Shown piece after piece: positions 23,501 through 30,538 of a stretch of DNA of 64,000 nucleotides (position 1 is the stretch's first letter; the number at the start of each line of letters is the position of its first letter). Both the position numbers and the translations under genes were made by a program. The notes under the pieces are model-generated. The model was not told the DNA's origin. It did no database searches and saw only the letters and a program-made list of their open reading frames with translations. Source of the stretch: Simmondsia chinensis (taxonomy: Eukaryota > Streptophyta > Magnoliopsida > Caryophyllales > Simmondsiaceae); assembly GCA_018398585.1 (NCBI GenBank), contig JAGTTD010000008.1, positions 3,670,501-3,734,500 on the forward strand, given 5' to 3'.

Positions 23501-23772
23501 AATTCGGGTCTAGTAATAGTAATTTTAAATATTTTCTGCTAAGGGTTTTCGTTATTTGTTTTAGCCAAACAGGGACTAGCACCTCCACAACCACTGGCAC
23601 CACCACCACGGGAGGAACATCAACCGGCACAACTAGTGGAATGTACGGTGGTGGCAACCTGGGGCCCACCGGCATCATGGACGCAAACCCGAATGGCAGT
23701 TTGGCCAGCCTTCACTCTCCCGGCCGCCTCGGCCTAGTCCTCTTCTTTTCAGCCTTGTTGGTGGCTCTTTGA
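14596..23772 (+). CDS. X8-domain GPI-anchored protein, plasmodesmata callose-binding (PDCB) type, 181 aa
   Basis: Exons are 14596-14650, 15876-16121, 16722-16758 and 23565-23772. All junctions are GT-AG and the frame is continuous to TGA. Residues 1-19 are a hydrophobic signal peptide (MATMALFLALLLALTGYS). The X8 (CBM43) domain follows with its cysteine pattern (YCVCKDGAD, DYACGAGADCSAI, GGCFNPNTVKAHC, GSCDFSG, GTGCTFP). Next come a Thr/Ser/Gly-rich linker and a hydrophobic C-terminus (LGLVLFFSALLVAL) after a small-residue stretch, as expected for a GPI signal. Family knowledge: X8-GPI proteins of this layout bind callose at plasmodesmal necks and affect cell-to-cell movement. The tiny third exon completing the X8 domain and a long last intron (6.8 kb) are notable. 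It may be another X8-GPI paralogue rather than a strict PDCB. Function is by family only. Confidence 0.85.
14812..15250 (+). repeat. Direct duplication in intron 1, one half carrying an Angio-domain insertion
   Basis: The text 'atatggtttgttctctttat' and 'gtttaagcttgt' near 14835-14872 recurs near 15140-15175, and 'tttacaagaaaaatcagtt' follows in both. In the first half an Angio-type fragment (about 14875-14972, tail 'attgttgttgttg') separates these words; in the second they are nearly contiguous. The second half is therefore a paralogous empty site. Confidence 0.7.
15576..15713 (+). mobile_element. Angio-domain, RTE 3' fragment
   Basis: The sequence 'atgcttttcaagttgcaggt' before 'cctcggacatgg' matches the LINE-type lead-in rather than a 5S head. 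The Angio-domain and a 'tttgtgttgttgt' tail follow. It lies in intron 1 of the X8/PDCB-like gene. Confidence 0.7.
16086..16600 (+). repeat. Tandem duplication covering the 3' end of exon 2 of the X8/PDCB-like gene
   Basis: The exon 2 tail and its donor ('gcactgctactgtcaccaac' to 'ggcagtaagttc') start at 16086, and a diverged copy starts at 16353 ('gcactgcggcggtcactaac' to 'agcagcaagttt'), 267 bp later. The following intron text ('attggtaaggcctcgg' versus 'attggtaatgcctcgg', 'tttgggggaat') is duplicated too. In the second copy the donor GT is GC, so it is probably a dead pseudo-exon fragment. Confidence 0.75.
16570..16660 (+). mobile_element. Angio-domain relic
   Basis: The words 'gagtagcaccttgtatgagt', 'aaggctgcatatatctta' and 'ctttgaggcactgtg' are an internally deleted Angio-type 3' end. 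A further decayed relic lies near 16285-16345 in the first half of the local duplication. Confidence 0.55.
16790..16910 (+). mobile_element. Angio-domain insertion with TSD
   Basis: A well-kept Angio-type 3' end ('cggaaacagcctcccc', 'gtaaggctgtgcacat', tail 'gttattgttgt') starts about 30 bp after the exon 3 donor. Flanking repeats 'tgctctctttcgtcttcct' (from 16772) and 'tgctctctttcctctttct' (from 16911) are the TSD. Confidence 0.75.
16972..17230 (+). mobile_element. Fragment of the 'tttgacaattgggtaaag' MITE
   Basis: The left end 'gtttgacaattgggtaaagg' matches the terminal repeat of the copies at 8947-9272 and 49149-49483. I could not find the matching right end. It lies in intron 3 of the X8/PDCB-like gene. 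Confidence 0.45.
17478..17645 (-). mobile_element. L1 LINE 3' end (poly-A seen as poly-T)
   Basis: A poly-T run followed by 'gataattaccgagacaagc' and 'gagtacaaaagtagg' looks like the reverse complement of the L1 3' end seen near 25.3 kb ('tcgctaattatcggg' plus poly-A). No coding part remains. Confidence 0.4.
18150..18425 (+). mobile_element. Decayed small TRIM
   Basis: Words of the small TRIM family appear in order: 'atataaaactaatctt', 'cttaagttgttgagaaagtt', a primer-binding-like 'tgatattagagct', 'agttcgaatcg', 'caatattcac', then a second LTR-like block ('ttgaaccttcaccaattagc'). Ends and TSD are decayed. Confidence 0.45.
18640..18810 (+). mobile_element. 5S rRNA-derived SINE, decayed
   Basis: The 5S-like head 'gaatcccattagaacttcga', 'gttaagcgtgcttt' and 'gatgggtgacctcttgaaag' joins a shortened Angio-domain ('cccttcccagactttgttta', 'aggagcctttaggatactg'). 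It lies in intron 3 of the X8/PDCB-like gene. Confidence 0.65.
19033..20313. mobile_element. Mutator-like foldback element with 11-bp TSD
   Basis: The arms (about 19033-19300 and 20040-20313) are inverted copies made of sub-repeats ('ttataaaatagtcc', 'gaactttacaattaaat' and complements). The flanking word 'ttttttttata' stands at 19022-19032 and 20314-20324. An 11-bp TSD with long arms fits a non-autonomous Mutator-like element. The core has no transposase and contains a nested solo LTR. Confidence 0.7.
19673..19869 (+). mobile_element. Solo LTR of a small LTR element, TSD gtata
   Basis: The unit begins 'tgttgaagactcc', contains 'tcccacatcgg' and 'ttggttttaggatggaaccc', and ends 'ttttaaca', so it is TG...CA bounded. 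The 5-bp TSD 'gtata' lies at 19868-19872 offset on the left as 19668-19672 and on the right at 19870-19874. It is nested inside the foldback element. A relative is at 23004-23201. Confidence 0.75.
20433..20686 (-). mobile_element. Complete small TRIM, 254 bp, TSD atttt
   Basis: On the minus strand a 66-bp LTR (20686-20621, 'tgttagatataaaacc' to 'cttgaca') is followed at once by the primer binding site 'tggtatcagaga', a ~120-bp non-coding core and a second LTR ending at 20433. The 5-bp TSD 'atttt' flanks it (20428-20432 and 20687-20691). The primer site matches the 3' end of plant initiator methionine tRNA, the usual primer of Copia and TRIM elements. Confidence 0.75.
20827..21066 (+). mobile_element. 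Small TRIM
   Basis: The 5' LTR 20827-20898 (72 bp) is followed by the primer binding site 'tggtattagagc' (20899-20910), a core with 'gagttcgaatctt', a purine-rich 'gcgcgaggggg', and a shorter 3' LTR (21006-21066, ending 'tttgaca'). The flanks do not show a matching TSD. A MITE end (20786-20826) abuts it on the left. Confidence 0.65.
21252..21425 (+). mobile_element. 5'-truncated RTE LINE 3' end with 12-bp TSD
   Basis: The insertion holds LINE 3' UTR ('gctccatgctctacgg', 'gtgcttttcaggttgg'), the Angio-domain and a 'gttgttgttg' tail. The 12-bp repeat 'attaaaagaaat' at 21240-21251 and 21426-21437 is a perfect TSD. It lies in intron 3 of the X8/PDCB-like gene. Confidence 0.85.
21455..21905. mobile_element. 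hAT-like MITE relic
   Basis: It begins 'taggggtgcatttcc' and ends 'ggctcgactcatttatat', with a body dense in 'gctcg', 'gagct' and 'aggctt'. The ends are related to the inverted ends of 38793-39496 but are decayed, and no TSD is clear. Confidence 0.5.
21906..23003. other. AT-rich intron DNA
   Basis: Part of intron 3 of the X8/PDCB-like gene. I see AT-rich sequence, a GA/GT-rich patch near 22525-22555 and a TA/CT microsatellite near 22876-22895 next to half of a foldback MITE. No exon is visible. Confidence 0.4.
23004..23201 (+). mobile_element. Solo LTR, TSD caccc
   Basis: A 198-bp TG...CA unit ('tgttgaggagtc' to 'aagttaaca') related throughout to the solo LTR at 19673-19869. The 5-bp TSD 'caccc' lies at 22999-23003 and 23202-23206. 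It is about 360 bp upstream of the last exon of the X8/PDCB-like gene. Confidence 0.75.
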
Positions 23773-23818
23773 TATCCATTAGCTAAGAGTTATTTCCTCG
23801 GTTAACAACTTTACAGTT

Positions 23819-23985
23819 TGTTCAAATTGGTCTCTTATCTTTTTTTTTAATCAGTCTTTCATCTTTTATTTTGCGACTAAATTGTCCTCTTAACGAAGTC
23901 AAAATTCAAAGATGAGGTATAATTTTGTCATAAAATAATACATGAAAGATTTTTAAATAAAAAAGATAAGAGACTGATTTAAACA
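23819..23985. mobile_element. Small foldback MITE in the presumed 3' UTR of the X8/PDCB-like gene
   Basis: The left arm 'ttcaaattggtctcttatc' and right arm 'gataagagactgatttaaac' are inverted repeats, as are the inner 'tcatcttttattttg' and 'ataaaataatacatga'. It starts 47 bp after the stop codon. A larger relative is at 48770-49073. Confidence 0.6.
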
Positions 23986-24390
23986 AAAATGAGGCTGAAA
24001 TTTTTGGTGGGTTAATGGTGATGGGGCAAAATGTCTACTTTTTATTTATTTATTTATTTTTGTGGTGGTTAATTATGTAAATGTAGCTTAGGTTTGTTAG
24101 ACTTCGTTCGAGAGTTGTTTTGCTGTTTGTCTTGATCTTTTGTATGGATTTTGACCGAAATTATAAAAAAAAATGCATGTGTAGAATGCAGTAAATTTTA
24201 AAATATTTTTAATGGGAGTTTGACGTTCTATTTGCCCTCTTGTTTGAATTTCTTTTCAGGTCTCCTTTCTTTTGTTGGGGCCAAAACAGTTGTTAGTACT
24301 GATGTTAGTTCACAGTGTCTCTAGCTTTATCTGTCTGTAATTGTTGTTTGCATGACTAATATTGTTTATTTTTGACTTGGATCTTATAAT

Positions 24391-24543
24391 TAGTTGAGGA
24401 CTCTTCGAAAACCACCTCTTTATATGTAGGATTCTACTTACTAGAAAAAGAGAGTAGCACTTTATAGGGGTAAGGTCGCTTACATCTTCTCCTCCTATCC
24501 AAACTTTGACGGGAGTTTGTCTGAGACAATGAATAGTTATTGT
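24391..24543 (+). mobile_element. Angio-domain relic
   Basis: Decayed Angio-type text: 'gttgaggactcttcgaaaac', 'gtagcactttataggggtaa', 'gacgggagtttgtctgagac', tail 'agttattgtca'. Confidence 0.55.
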
Positions 24544-24780
24544 CATGATTACAATATTAAGTTTTATGAAAAAAATATGTACATATTATTCATTATAAAA
24601 TTATATTAATATTTTGACAATAATATTTTTTTAATTTGACAACCCTTTATATATTCCTGATGTTTCTATTTCTGTGGTGGTTTTTGTTTATGATTTGAAT
24701 CTTTGTTGTACGAAGCATTTATTTAGGCTGTACTATTTTGGAGTATTTAACTATTAAGATGCTTTTACCATAGGAGCCCT

Positions 24781-24905
24781 TTTTTTTTTCCCCAATAATT
24801 AACGATATAGTTACGGTACAAAGCAAGCAACTCGACCAAGCAAGTTCTGTGTCAACCCGTAAAAGAACAGGGACCAAAAAAAAAAAAATCAAATAAGCAG
24901 GAAAA
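24781..24905 (-). mobile_element. L1 LINE 3' end (minus)
   Basis: A poly-T run then 'aataattaacgatatagtta' and 'ggtacaaagcaagcaactcg' is the reverse complement of an L1 3' terminus. It directly abuts another L1 3' end in the opposite orientation. Confidence 0.45.
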
Positions 24906-24931
24906 CAAGCAAGAACAGACATTATTGATGC

Positions 24932-25375
24932 TGGTAAAATCGAGGAGGCTGGCTGAGTAATAGAGATGTAAAAAGACTAGGTCTGACTTTTGATGGCTTT
25001 GACCGTCTATGGTGAGTGCTATGCTTTATAGAAGGTTGTGATGGTTTGATACTGATTACTAGGTGCCTAGTGGAGAGATTCCAGTTGAGAGTTGATCTGT
25101 ACTGTGGCAATGGCTTTGATCCACATTCCCTGAGTCCTGTGCTTCAATAGTTTTGGCGCATCGCTACTCCAGTTTCCTGCAGTTTGGTTGATCGTGTAGT
25201 TCGATGTTTTGAGTAATGGTGTTTGAGGCTGGTGTTTACCTGTTTTTGTTTGTCTCCTTGCATTTTTGTTGTCTCTTGTTGTCCTCGTTCTTCTATGGGT
25301 GGACTCAGGTCTCACTTAGTCGAGTGGCTTGCTATGTACTGTGACATTGTCGCTAATTATCGGGAAAAAAAAAAA
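24932..25375 (+). mobile_element. 5'-truncated L1 LINE 3' UTR with poly-A
   Basis: The block ends 'tactgtgacattgtcgctaa', 'ttatcggg' and a poly-A run. Similar words, 'agcaagaacagacattattg' near 24907 and 'agcaagtacgggcattgatg' near 25374, may be a diverged TSD. No coding region is left. Confidence 0.5.
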
Positions 25376-25512
25376 GCAAGTACGGGCATTGATGATAGTT
25401 GATATTGCCCCTAGGATTATGTCTGTTATTATTGACACTTTATTTGACTTGATTAGTGCTTGTTTGTATTTTGACATGCTTCTTTTCATTTGGTTGGGTG
25501 GGGTTCATTTTT

Positions 25513-25642
25513 AGTATTGAAGCCCTTTAGAAACAGCCTTTTTATAGTTTAGTAGGAATAGAAGTAAGGTTACATACATTTTATCTTTCCAAACTTTGCC
25601 TTAAGAGTCTTTTTGAGACACTGGTGGCTGCTGTTGTTTGTT
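25513..25642 (+). mobile_element. Angio-domain relic
   Basis: The order 'ttagaaacagcctttttata', 'gtaaggttacatacatttta', 'ttttgagacactgg' and 'ctgttgtttgttg' is a decayed Angio-type 3' end. Confidence 0.6.
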
Positions 25643-25692
25643 GAGTTCTTTTTGAAAGTTTTCTTTTATCATTAAGATTTTTAAGAAAGTTT

Positions 25693-25856
25693 TTGCCAGG
25701 TCTTTGGCTCTTTGTTACGGATCAGCTTTTCAGGCTGAGGATCCTCGGAAACAGCCTCTCTTCTGGGTAGCCCCCAGGAGGGGGAAGGCTGCGTACATAT
25801 ACCTCCCCAGACCCTGCTTATGCGGGAGCCCTTGAAGGCACTGGGTTTGTTGTTGT
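25693..25856 (+). mobile_element. 5'-truncated RTE LINE 3' end, perfect 16-bp TSD
   Basis: The insertion carries the LINE-type lead-in 'gcttttcaggctgagg', a well-preserved Angio-domain ('cggaaacagcctctcttc', 'cttatgcgggagccc') and a short TTG tail. The repeat 'atttttaagaaagttt' at 25677-25692 and 25857-25872 is a perfect TSD. It is one of the youngest-looking copies. Confidence 0.88.
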
Positions 25857-26466
25857 ATTTTTAAGAAAGTTTGGTTCACTTACAAAAGCGTTTTTTAAAT
25901 GAAAATAATTGTTTTTTTTAACTTTTACAAAAAAATGTAGGGAAATAGTGCTTTTTATAAAAAAAATAAAATATAGTTAGAGGTAGAATCAAAAGCATTC
26001 AAGAAAAATCATTGATAATTTGGAACAGAAGTAATTCAAAAATATAATTTCACAAGTATATTAAAATTTTTAAGAAAATTACTATTGTTTGTAATTTAAA
26101 GAATTAATTCTAGAAAAAAATTTACAACATGTATAAACTTGCCCAAAGTTCGTAAATCTAGCCACCATTCAAAGACGTAAAAAATTGATACAATCAAAAA
26201 TTAGGGAGAAAGAAGGAAACAAGCTTTAGTTGATTGTAAGACGAATCAACATTGAAGCACTCGGGTTGCGAGCTGAAGTCTTGAAAGTTTTGCTAGTGGC
26301 ATACTTAAAGTGCATAGTTTTATATTTTTCGGTATAGATAAGAGGATTATAATTTTCCTAAAAAGCGATGACAACTTTGAGAAAGAGGGTCAGTGAATTC
26401 TAATTTAAGAGGCACACATTTTATAGTAGTTTTTTTTCAAAAACTTATGTATTCCACACCTAGAAA

Positions 26467-26704
26467 AAGTAACATTCCCAGTGCCTCAAGGGCTCCTGCC
26501 TAAACAAGATCTGTGTGGGGTGGATATACACAGCCTTTCCCCTTCAAGGTGCTACCCTGAAGAGAGGCTGTTTCCGAGAACCCCCAACCCGAGAGGTGTA
26601 CGAGGACTTCTCAGGAGGTCACCCATCTTGATACTACTCTCGCCCAAGCACGCTTAACTTTGAAATTCTAATGGGATCCGGTGCTTGCGTATTGGTACCC
26701 TCTT
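26467..26704 (-). mobile_element. 5S rRNA-derived SINE, near complete, with TSD
   Basis: On the minus strand: head 'aagagggtaccaatacgcaa', a 5S-like segment ('gttaagcgtgcttgggcgag', 'agatgggtgacctcctgaga') and the Angio-domain. The TSD 'gtattccacacctaga' (26449-26464) recurs as 'gtattccagacctaga' (26705-26720). The internal Pol III control region is well kept. Confidence 0.85.
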
Positions 26705-26721
26705 GTATTCCAGACCTAGAG

Positions 26722-27446
26722 AAATTTAGAAAAGCATGTGAGAAAAGAGGTCATTCTCCGATAGATTGAAGGAACCCTAAAAATCGTATACTGCATTAGG
26801 AAATGTAAGTAGAGAAACAAAGAAGAAAGAGCAACACAGTGGAAAATAACTTTGGTGGGGAGAGCAAGTTTGGCTGAGGGTTGAAGAGGATCTTTAAAAT
26901 GGCTTGTTGATGATTTCATGATCCCCGAAGGCGCGGAAGCTAGAGAAGAACATCGGTCTTGAGTTCGTTGAAAACAACTTGGTCATGGTGAAACAACTAG
27001 CTAAATTGAAGGAGAGCCGAAAGAATTTTATAACTCAGCCCTCTAAGATAAGGTTCGGGTGAGTCTTTCAGGTTGTCTGTGTTTTTGTTCCAGTGCTAAG
27101 AGTTTGTCTGGGATCTCGCTTTTATCTTTTGGCTTCAAATGGCTATCTTTTAGTTCGAGGTCTTGCCTTACGTGTTTTGTTTTTATTTGCTCGTGTTTTT
27201 GTAAGTCATTTTGTTGGCCTAATATGGTGGGGATTGCTTAGGGTGTTTTGACCCCTCTTATTGTTATCGAGTTTGTGTAGCAGGGTATAGCTCTTTTCCA
27301 TAATGTTTCGGTTTTTTCTTTATTTCGTTTTTTCATTCCGCTGTAGTGTATATTAATTAATAGGCAACACCAATTATAGCAAAAAATACCCGTTAAGAAC
27401 AAAACTACCAATTATAGAAAAAATACCTATGAAGAAAATCATTGCA
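26722..27446. other. Unassigned intergenic DNA
   Basis: Short open frames exist but none shows a recognisable domain or codon pattern. The part near 27040-27340 is T-rich on the plus strand and might be another LINE 3' UTR, without a clear end. Confidence 0.3.
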
Positions 27447-27462
27447 AGAAGTAACTTTAGCA

Positions 27463-27577
27463 ACAACAACAACGACCCAGTGCCTCAAAGAGACTCCCAC
27501 CAAGGCAAAGGTCTGAAGAGGGTAAGAAGTACACAACCTTACCCTTACAAGATGCAATCCTGTAGAAAGGCTATACT
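27463..27577 (-). mobile_element. Angio-domain insertion with TSD
   Basis: Minus-strand Angio-type 3' end with a (TTG)n tail ('aacaacaacaacgacccagt' on the plus strand). The flanks 'agaagtaactttagca' (27447-27462) and 'agaaggtaaatttagca' (27578-27594) are a slightly diverged TSD. Confidence 0.75.
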
Positions 27578-27594
27578 AGAAGGTAAATTTAGCA

Positions 27595-27740
27595 CAAGAG
27601 AATGTTGCTTTGGACCAAAAGGCATAGAGTTCGATTCTCTCCTTGAGGAATTCCTGACTTAACTGACTCATGTGGTGTGTGAGTCATTGCATGAGCTGAG
27701 TTTTATCGGGCAACTGGGTTCCTCTTTAGCCAAAAAAAAA
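27595..27740 (+). mobile_element. Possible tRNA-derived SINE
   Basis: The word 'gagttcgattctctcc' resembles a Pol III B box, 'aagagaatgttgc' precedes it at tRNA-like spacing, and the unit ends in an A-rich run near 27730. The A box is unclear and no TSD was found. Confidence 0.3.
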
Positions 27741-28124
27741 TGAAAATAAAAAATCCCAATAAAAATGCACGTGCAATTTTGTTTCTAGTAATGAGATCAT
27801 GGCAGTATTATATAGTTAATATATATATAGGTATGCTAGCTAGTTGAGTGGTCGATACACGTGATAGAGATCAACGCTTATGGAACTAGGGGCCTGTCCT
27901 ATTTGAATTTTTATTGTACGTGGGACCTATCTATGTTTAATCCTCGATTTCCGGATAAAACAAAGGCTACTGTTATTATCAAGACAATAATTATTACTGC
28001 TAAAATAATAAAGTGATTTACAGTGGAAAATAGTCAAATGATTTCACAAAATTGTTCCGACAATAACAATTTCGCTCTTAGAATAATATTTACCAAACTA
28101 AAACCAAATTGCCAGACCGTTATG

Positions 28125-28600
28125 TCTAAACAAGTGGAGATGAGTCGAATATTGTCTTAGGTTGAATTTAATTCGACAAGCTTTAACAAGCTTGAGGTCG
28201 AATCGAGTCTTTATTGAACTTCTAGATATTTGTTCAAATTTAGTTTGGGAAGATATTAGTATGCTCGATACTCAGTTGAACTCAACTCGCTAGTCTAGTT
28301 TAGTCGAACCGATCTTGCTAGTGAGCCGAGCTACTATGGAGCCATCATCGATCCCCTATCGAGCAATTAACAAGCCATTATCAATTTTTGACAAGCCCAT
28401 ACCGAGCACTTAACGAGACCTTATCAAACTATTAATGAATGTTACCAATATTAAGAATTCCCTTGTTTGACTTGGCTCATTAAGGTTATCAAGTGTACTC
28501 AAACTCAACTTGATAAGCTATCCAGCCCTTAAAATGAACACAAACCAACCTTCATTAATTTCGAACATGAGTAGTTTATCAAACGTTTAATTCGTTTACA
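28125..28600. mobile_element. hAT-like MITE relic
   Basis: The body has the same 'gctcg', 'aacttga', 'gagcc' composition as the hAT-like MITEs elsewhere, between 'gtggagatgagtcgaat' and 'aattcgtttacatatcc'. The ends are decayed. Confidence 0.4.
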
Positions 28601-28978
28601 TATCCATTTTGTACTATGCTTCTCCTTCCTTTTCTGTGAGTTCGCCTCGCTAATTATCGAAGACAAAAGGATGTTTCCTTTTGGGGTCGTAAGCATGGGC
28701 CAATTCGCCTTTTTGGTAATTTATATACTCATGTTATTTCAGATGTTTCACCCATCTTGGCCTAGTAGTTTTGTTTGTCATTGAGGTATGCCTTCTTGGG
28801 TATATTTTTTGAGGTAACCCATTTTTGTTGTCTTTTAGTGTTTAATTTTGTGTCTTTAGCATTAGACTTGTCCCTGTCAAAGCGTTCATTTGTTTTAGTG
28901 TCCTAATTGTGAACAGCCTGCTGCCTTGGGTGTTCTAGGATTTTTTGTTAGTCTATCCCACAAATTGGATCTTCTATA

Positions 28979-29075
28979 ACAACAAACCCAATGTCCCAGA
29001 GAAGCTTCCCGCAAGGCAAGGCCTAGAAAGGATGAGATGTATGCAATCTTACCCTTACAGGTGTTTCCGAGCCAA
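28979..29075 (-). mobile_element. Angio-domain fragment
   Basis: Plus-strand text 'ataacaacaaacccaatgtc', 'ttcccgcaaggcaagg' and 'agatgtatgcaatctta' is the reverse complement of a truncated Angio-type 3' end. Confidence 0.6.
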
Positions 29076-29154
29076 ATTATGCTATGTCACAATATGAAAT
29101 TCTTTTGCATATCAACTATACCGCATAGTTTTTTAAGATTAATGAACCTCACTT

Positions 29155-29301
29155 GAGTATGGTTCTTCTTAGAGTCGGGAGCCCTTCAAAACCAGTCTCT
29201 TTACAGGGTAAAACCTTATAGGGATAACGCTCCATACATCTTACCCTCCCAAACTTTGTCTTGAAGAGAGCCACTTCAAGGCACTATGTTGTCGTCGTTA
29301 T
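29155..29301 (+). mobile_element. Angio-domain insertion with 17-bp TSD
   Basis: A decayed Angio-type 3' end ('tcaaaaccagtctctttaca', tail 'gttgtcgtcgttat'). The repeat 'attaatgaacctcactt' at 29138-29154 recurs with one change at 29302-29318. Confidence 0.75.
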
Positions 29302-29591
29302 ATTAATGAACCTCGCTTCTAATATCAGGTTTTTCATTGGCTGCTCATTTTGTATAGCTACCCATTTCTGGCAACTTGCTGCCAAATTAAAATGTATAGC
29401 TGCCTAAAAGATTTCATCAACATCCGTTACATTTTTTTCGATAATTGACGATATACTAGCCTCTAAATGCACCAATGTGCAAAATCGATCGACACAGAAT
29501 AGATTTGAAAACCCTAAAATCAAGTGAAAAGTCTTACACCAAACACCCAACTAAATTCCCCAACTGGACGCTCGTTTAATTAATATTAATA

Positions 29592-29658
29592 CATCTCACC
29601 CCCTGAACCCTGCCTTGGCGAGAGCCCTTGTAAGATTGGGATTGTTGTTGTTGTACAA
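29592..29658 (+). mobile_element. Short Angio-domain 3' terminus
   Basis: Only the last ~65 bp remain: 'ctgaaccctgccttggcgag', 'agcccttgtaagattggg' and an 'attgttgttgttgta' tail. Confidence 0.55.
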
Positions 29659-30032
29659 TAACACAAGGAACGAGGTTGATATGTGATGTATATTATTCAC
29701 AATTCAAGCCTTGTACCACTTTAATAAGGGATGTATTAAAGCATAACACTTTATTGTACTTTTATCGAACTTAAACTTTTAGAATAATTAGTTACATGGT
29801 ATGCCACAACACCCAACAACAGAGGATACCTGTACAACATATAGGATTGGATATTGTGTTGTGTCCGAGCTTTCTAGGTTGAATTGACGGTTAAAATCCT
29901 TGCTTTCTCTTGGTTACGCCCTACGTTTGAAGCTCAACAACATCCTTTTTTGCAATTGTTGTCCCTATTCAAAAAAGTTATAATCTCCTCAGCAATATAA
30001 ATAAATAATACATATGCATATGTGTGTGCGCG

Positions 30033-30210
30033 CATGACTTTCATGAAAGGGTGAGAGTTGAGAAGAGAAAGTAATGACAATTAGATGTAAATCAAAGAAA
30101 TTTGAGCCATTGACTCTAATGAAATGTGTAAAATTAATTTTGAAATCCAAGCTTTTGATTTACATCTAATGGTCTCTCCTCTTATCTCTCACCCTCTCAT
30201 GAGAATCATG
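30033..30210. mobile_element. Foldback MITE
   Basis: The arms 'catgactttcatgaaagggt' and 'accctctcatgagaatcatg' are inverted repeats that extend inward about 60 bp ('attagatgtaaatcaaag'). Nearly the whole unit is stem. It lies downstream of the hydrolase gene. Confidence 0.65.
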
Positions 30211-30230
30211 TCCTATATATATATATATAT

Positions 30231-30497
30231 GATGGCGTTCTTATGAAAGGGTAAGAGCGTGAGAAGGGTTAATCCTGGCCCTCCATTGTAATGGACGGTT
30301 AATATTTGTTGAACACTAAAAAAAAAAAATAACAATTTACGGCCAAGATTTGTTGAGTACTAAAATTTTTTTTTTCCCCTTATCCCTTCTTTCCTTTTGC
30401 CCCATGAAGGGGCATGGGTCGTAAATTTTTTTTTTAGTGTCCAATAAATATGGAGGGCCAGGATTGACTCCTTTCACCCTTTTATAAGAACGTCATC
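30231..30497. mobile_element. Foldback MITE with about 45-bp terminal repeats
   Basis: The ends 'gatggcgttcttatgaaagg' and 'cttttataagaacgtcatc' are inverted and continue to 'aatcctggccctcca' in both arms. It is flanked on both sides by TA runs that may represent its target. It ends about 40 bp beyond the stop codon of the hydrolase gene and is probably in its 3' UTR. Confidence 0.7.
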
Positions 30498-30538
30498 TCT
30501 TATATATATATATAAATAAGCTTAGCCAAGAAAGAATG

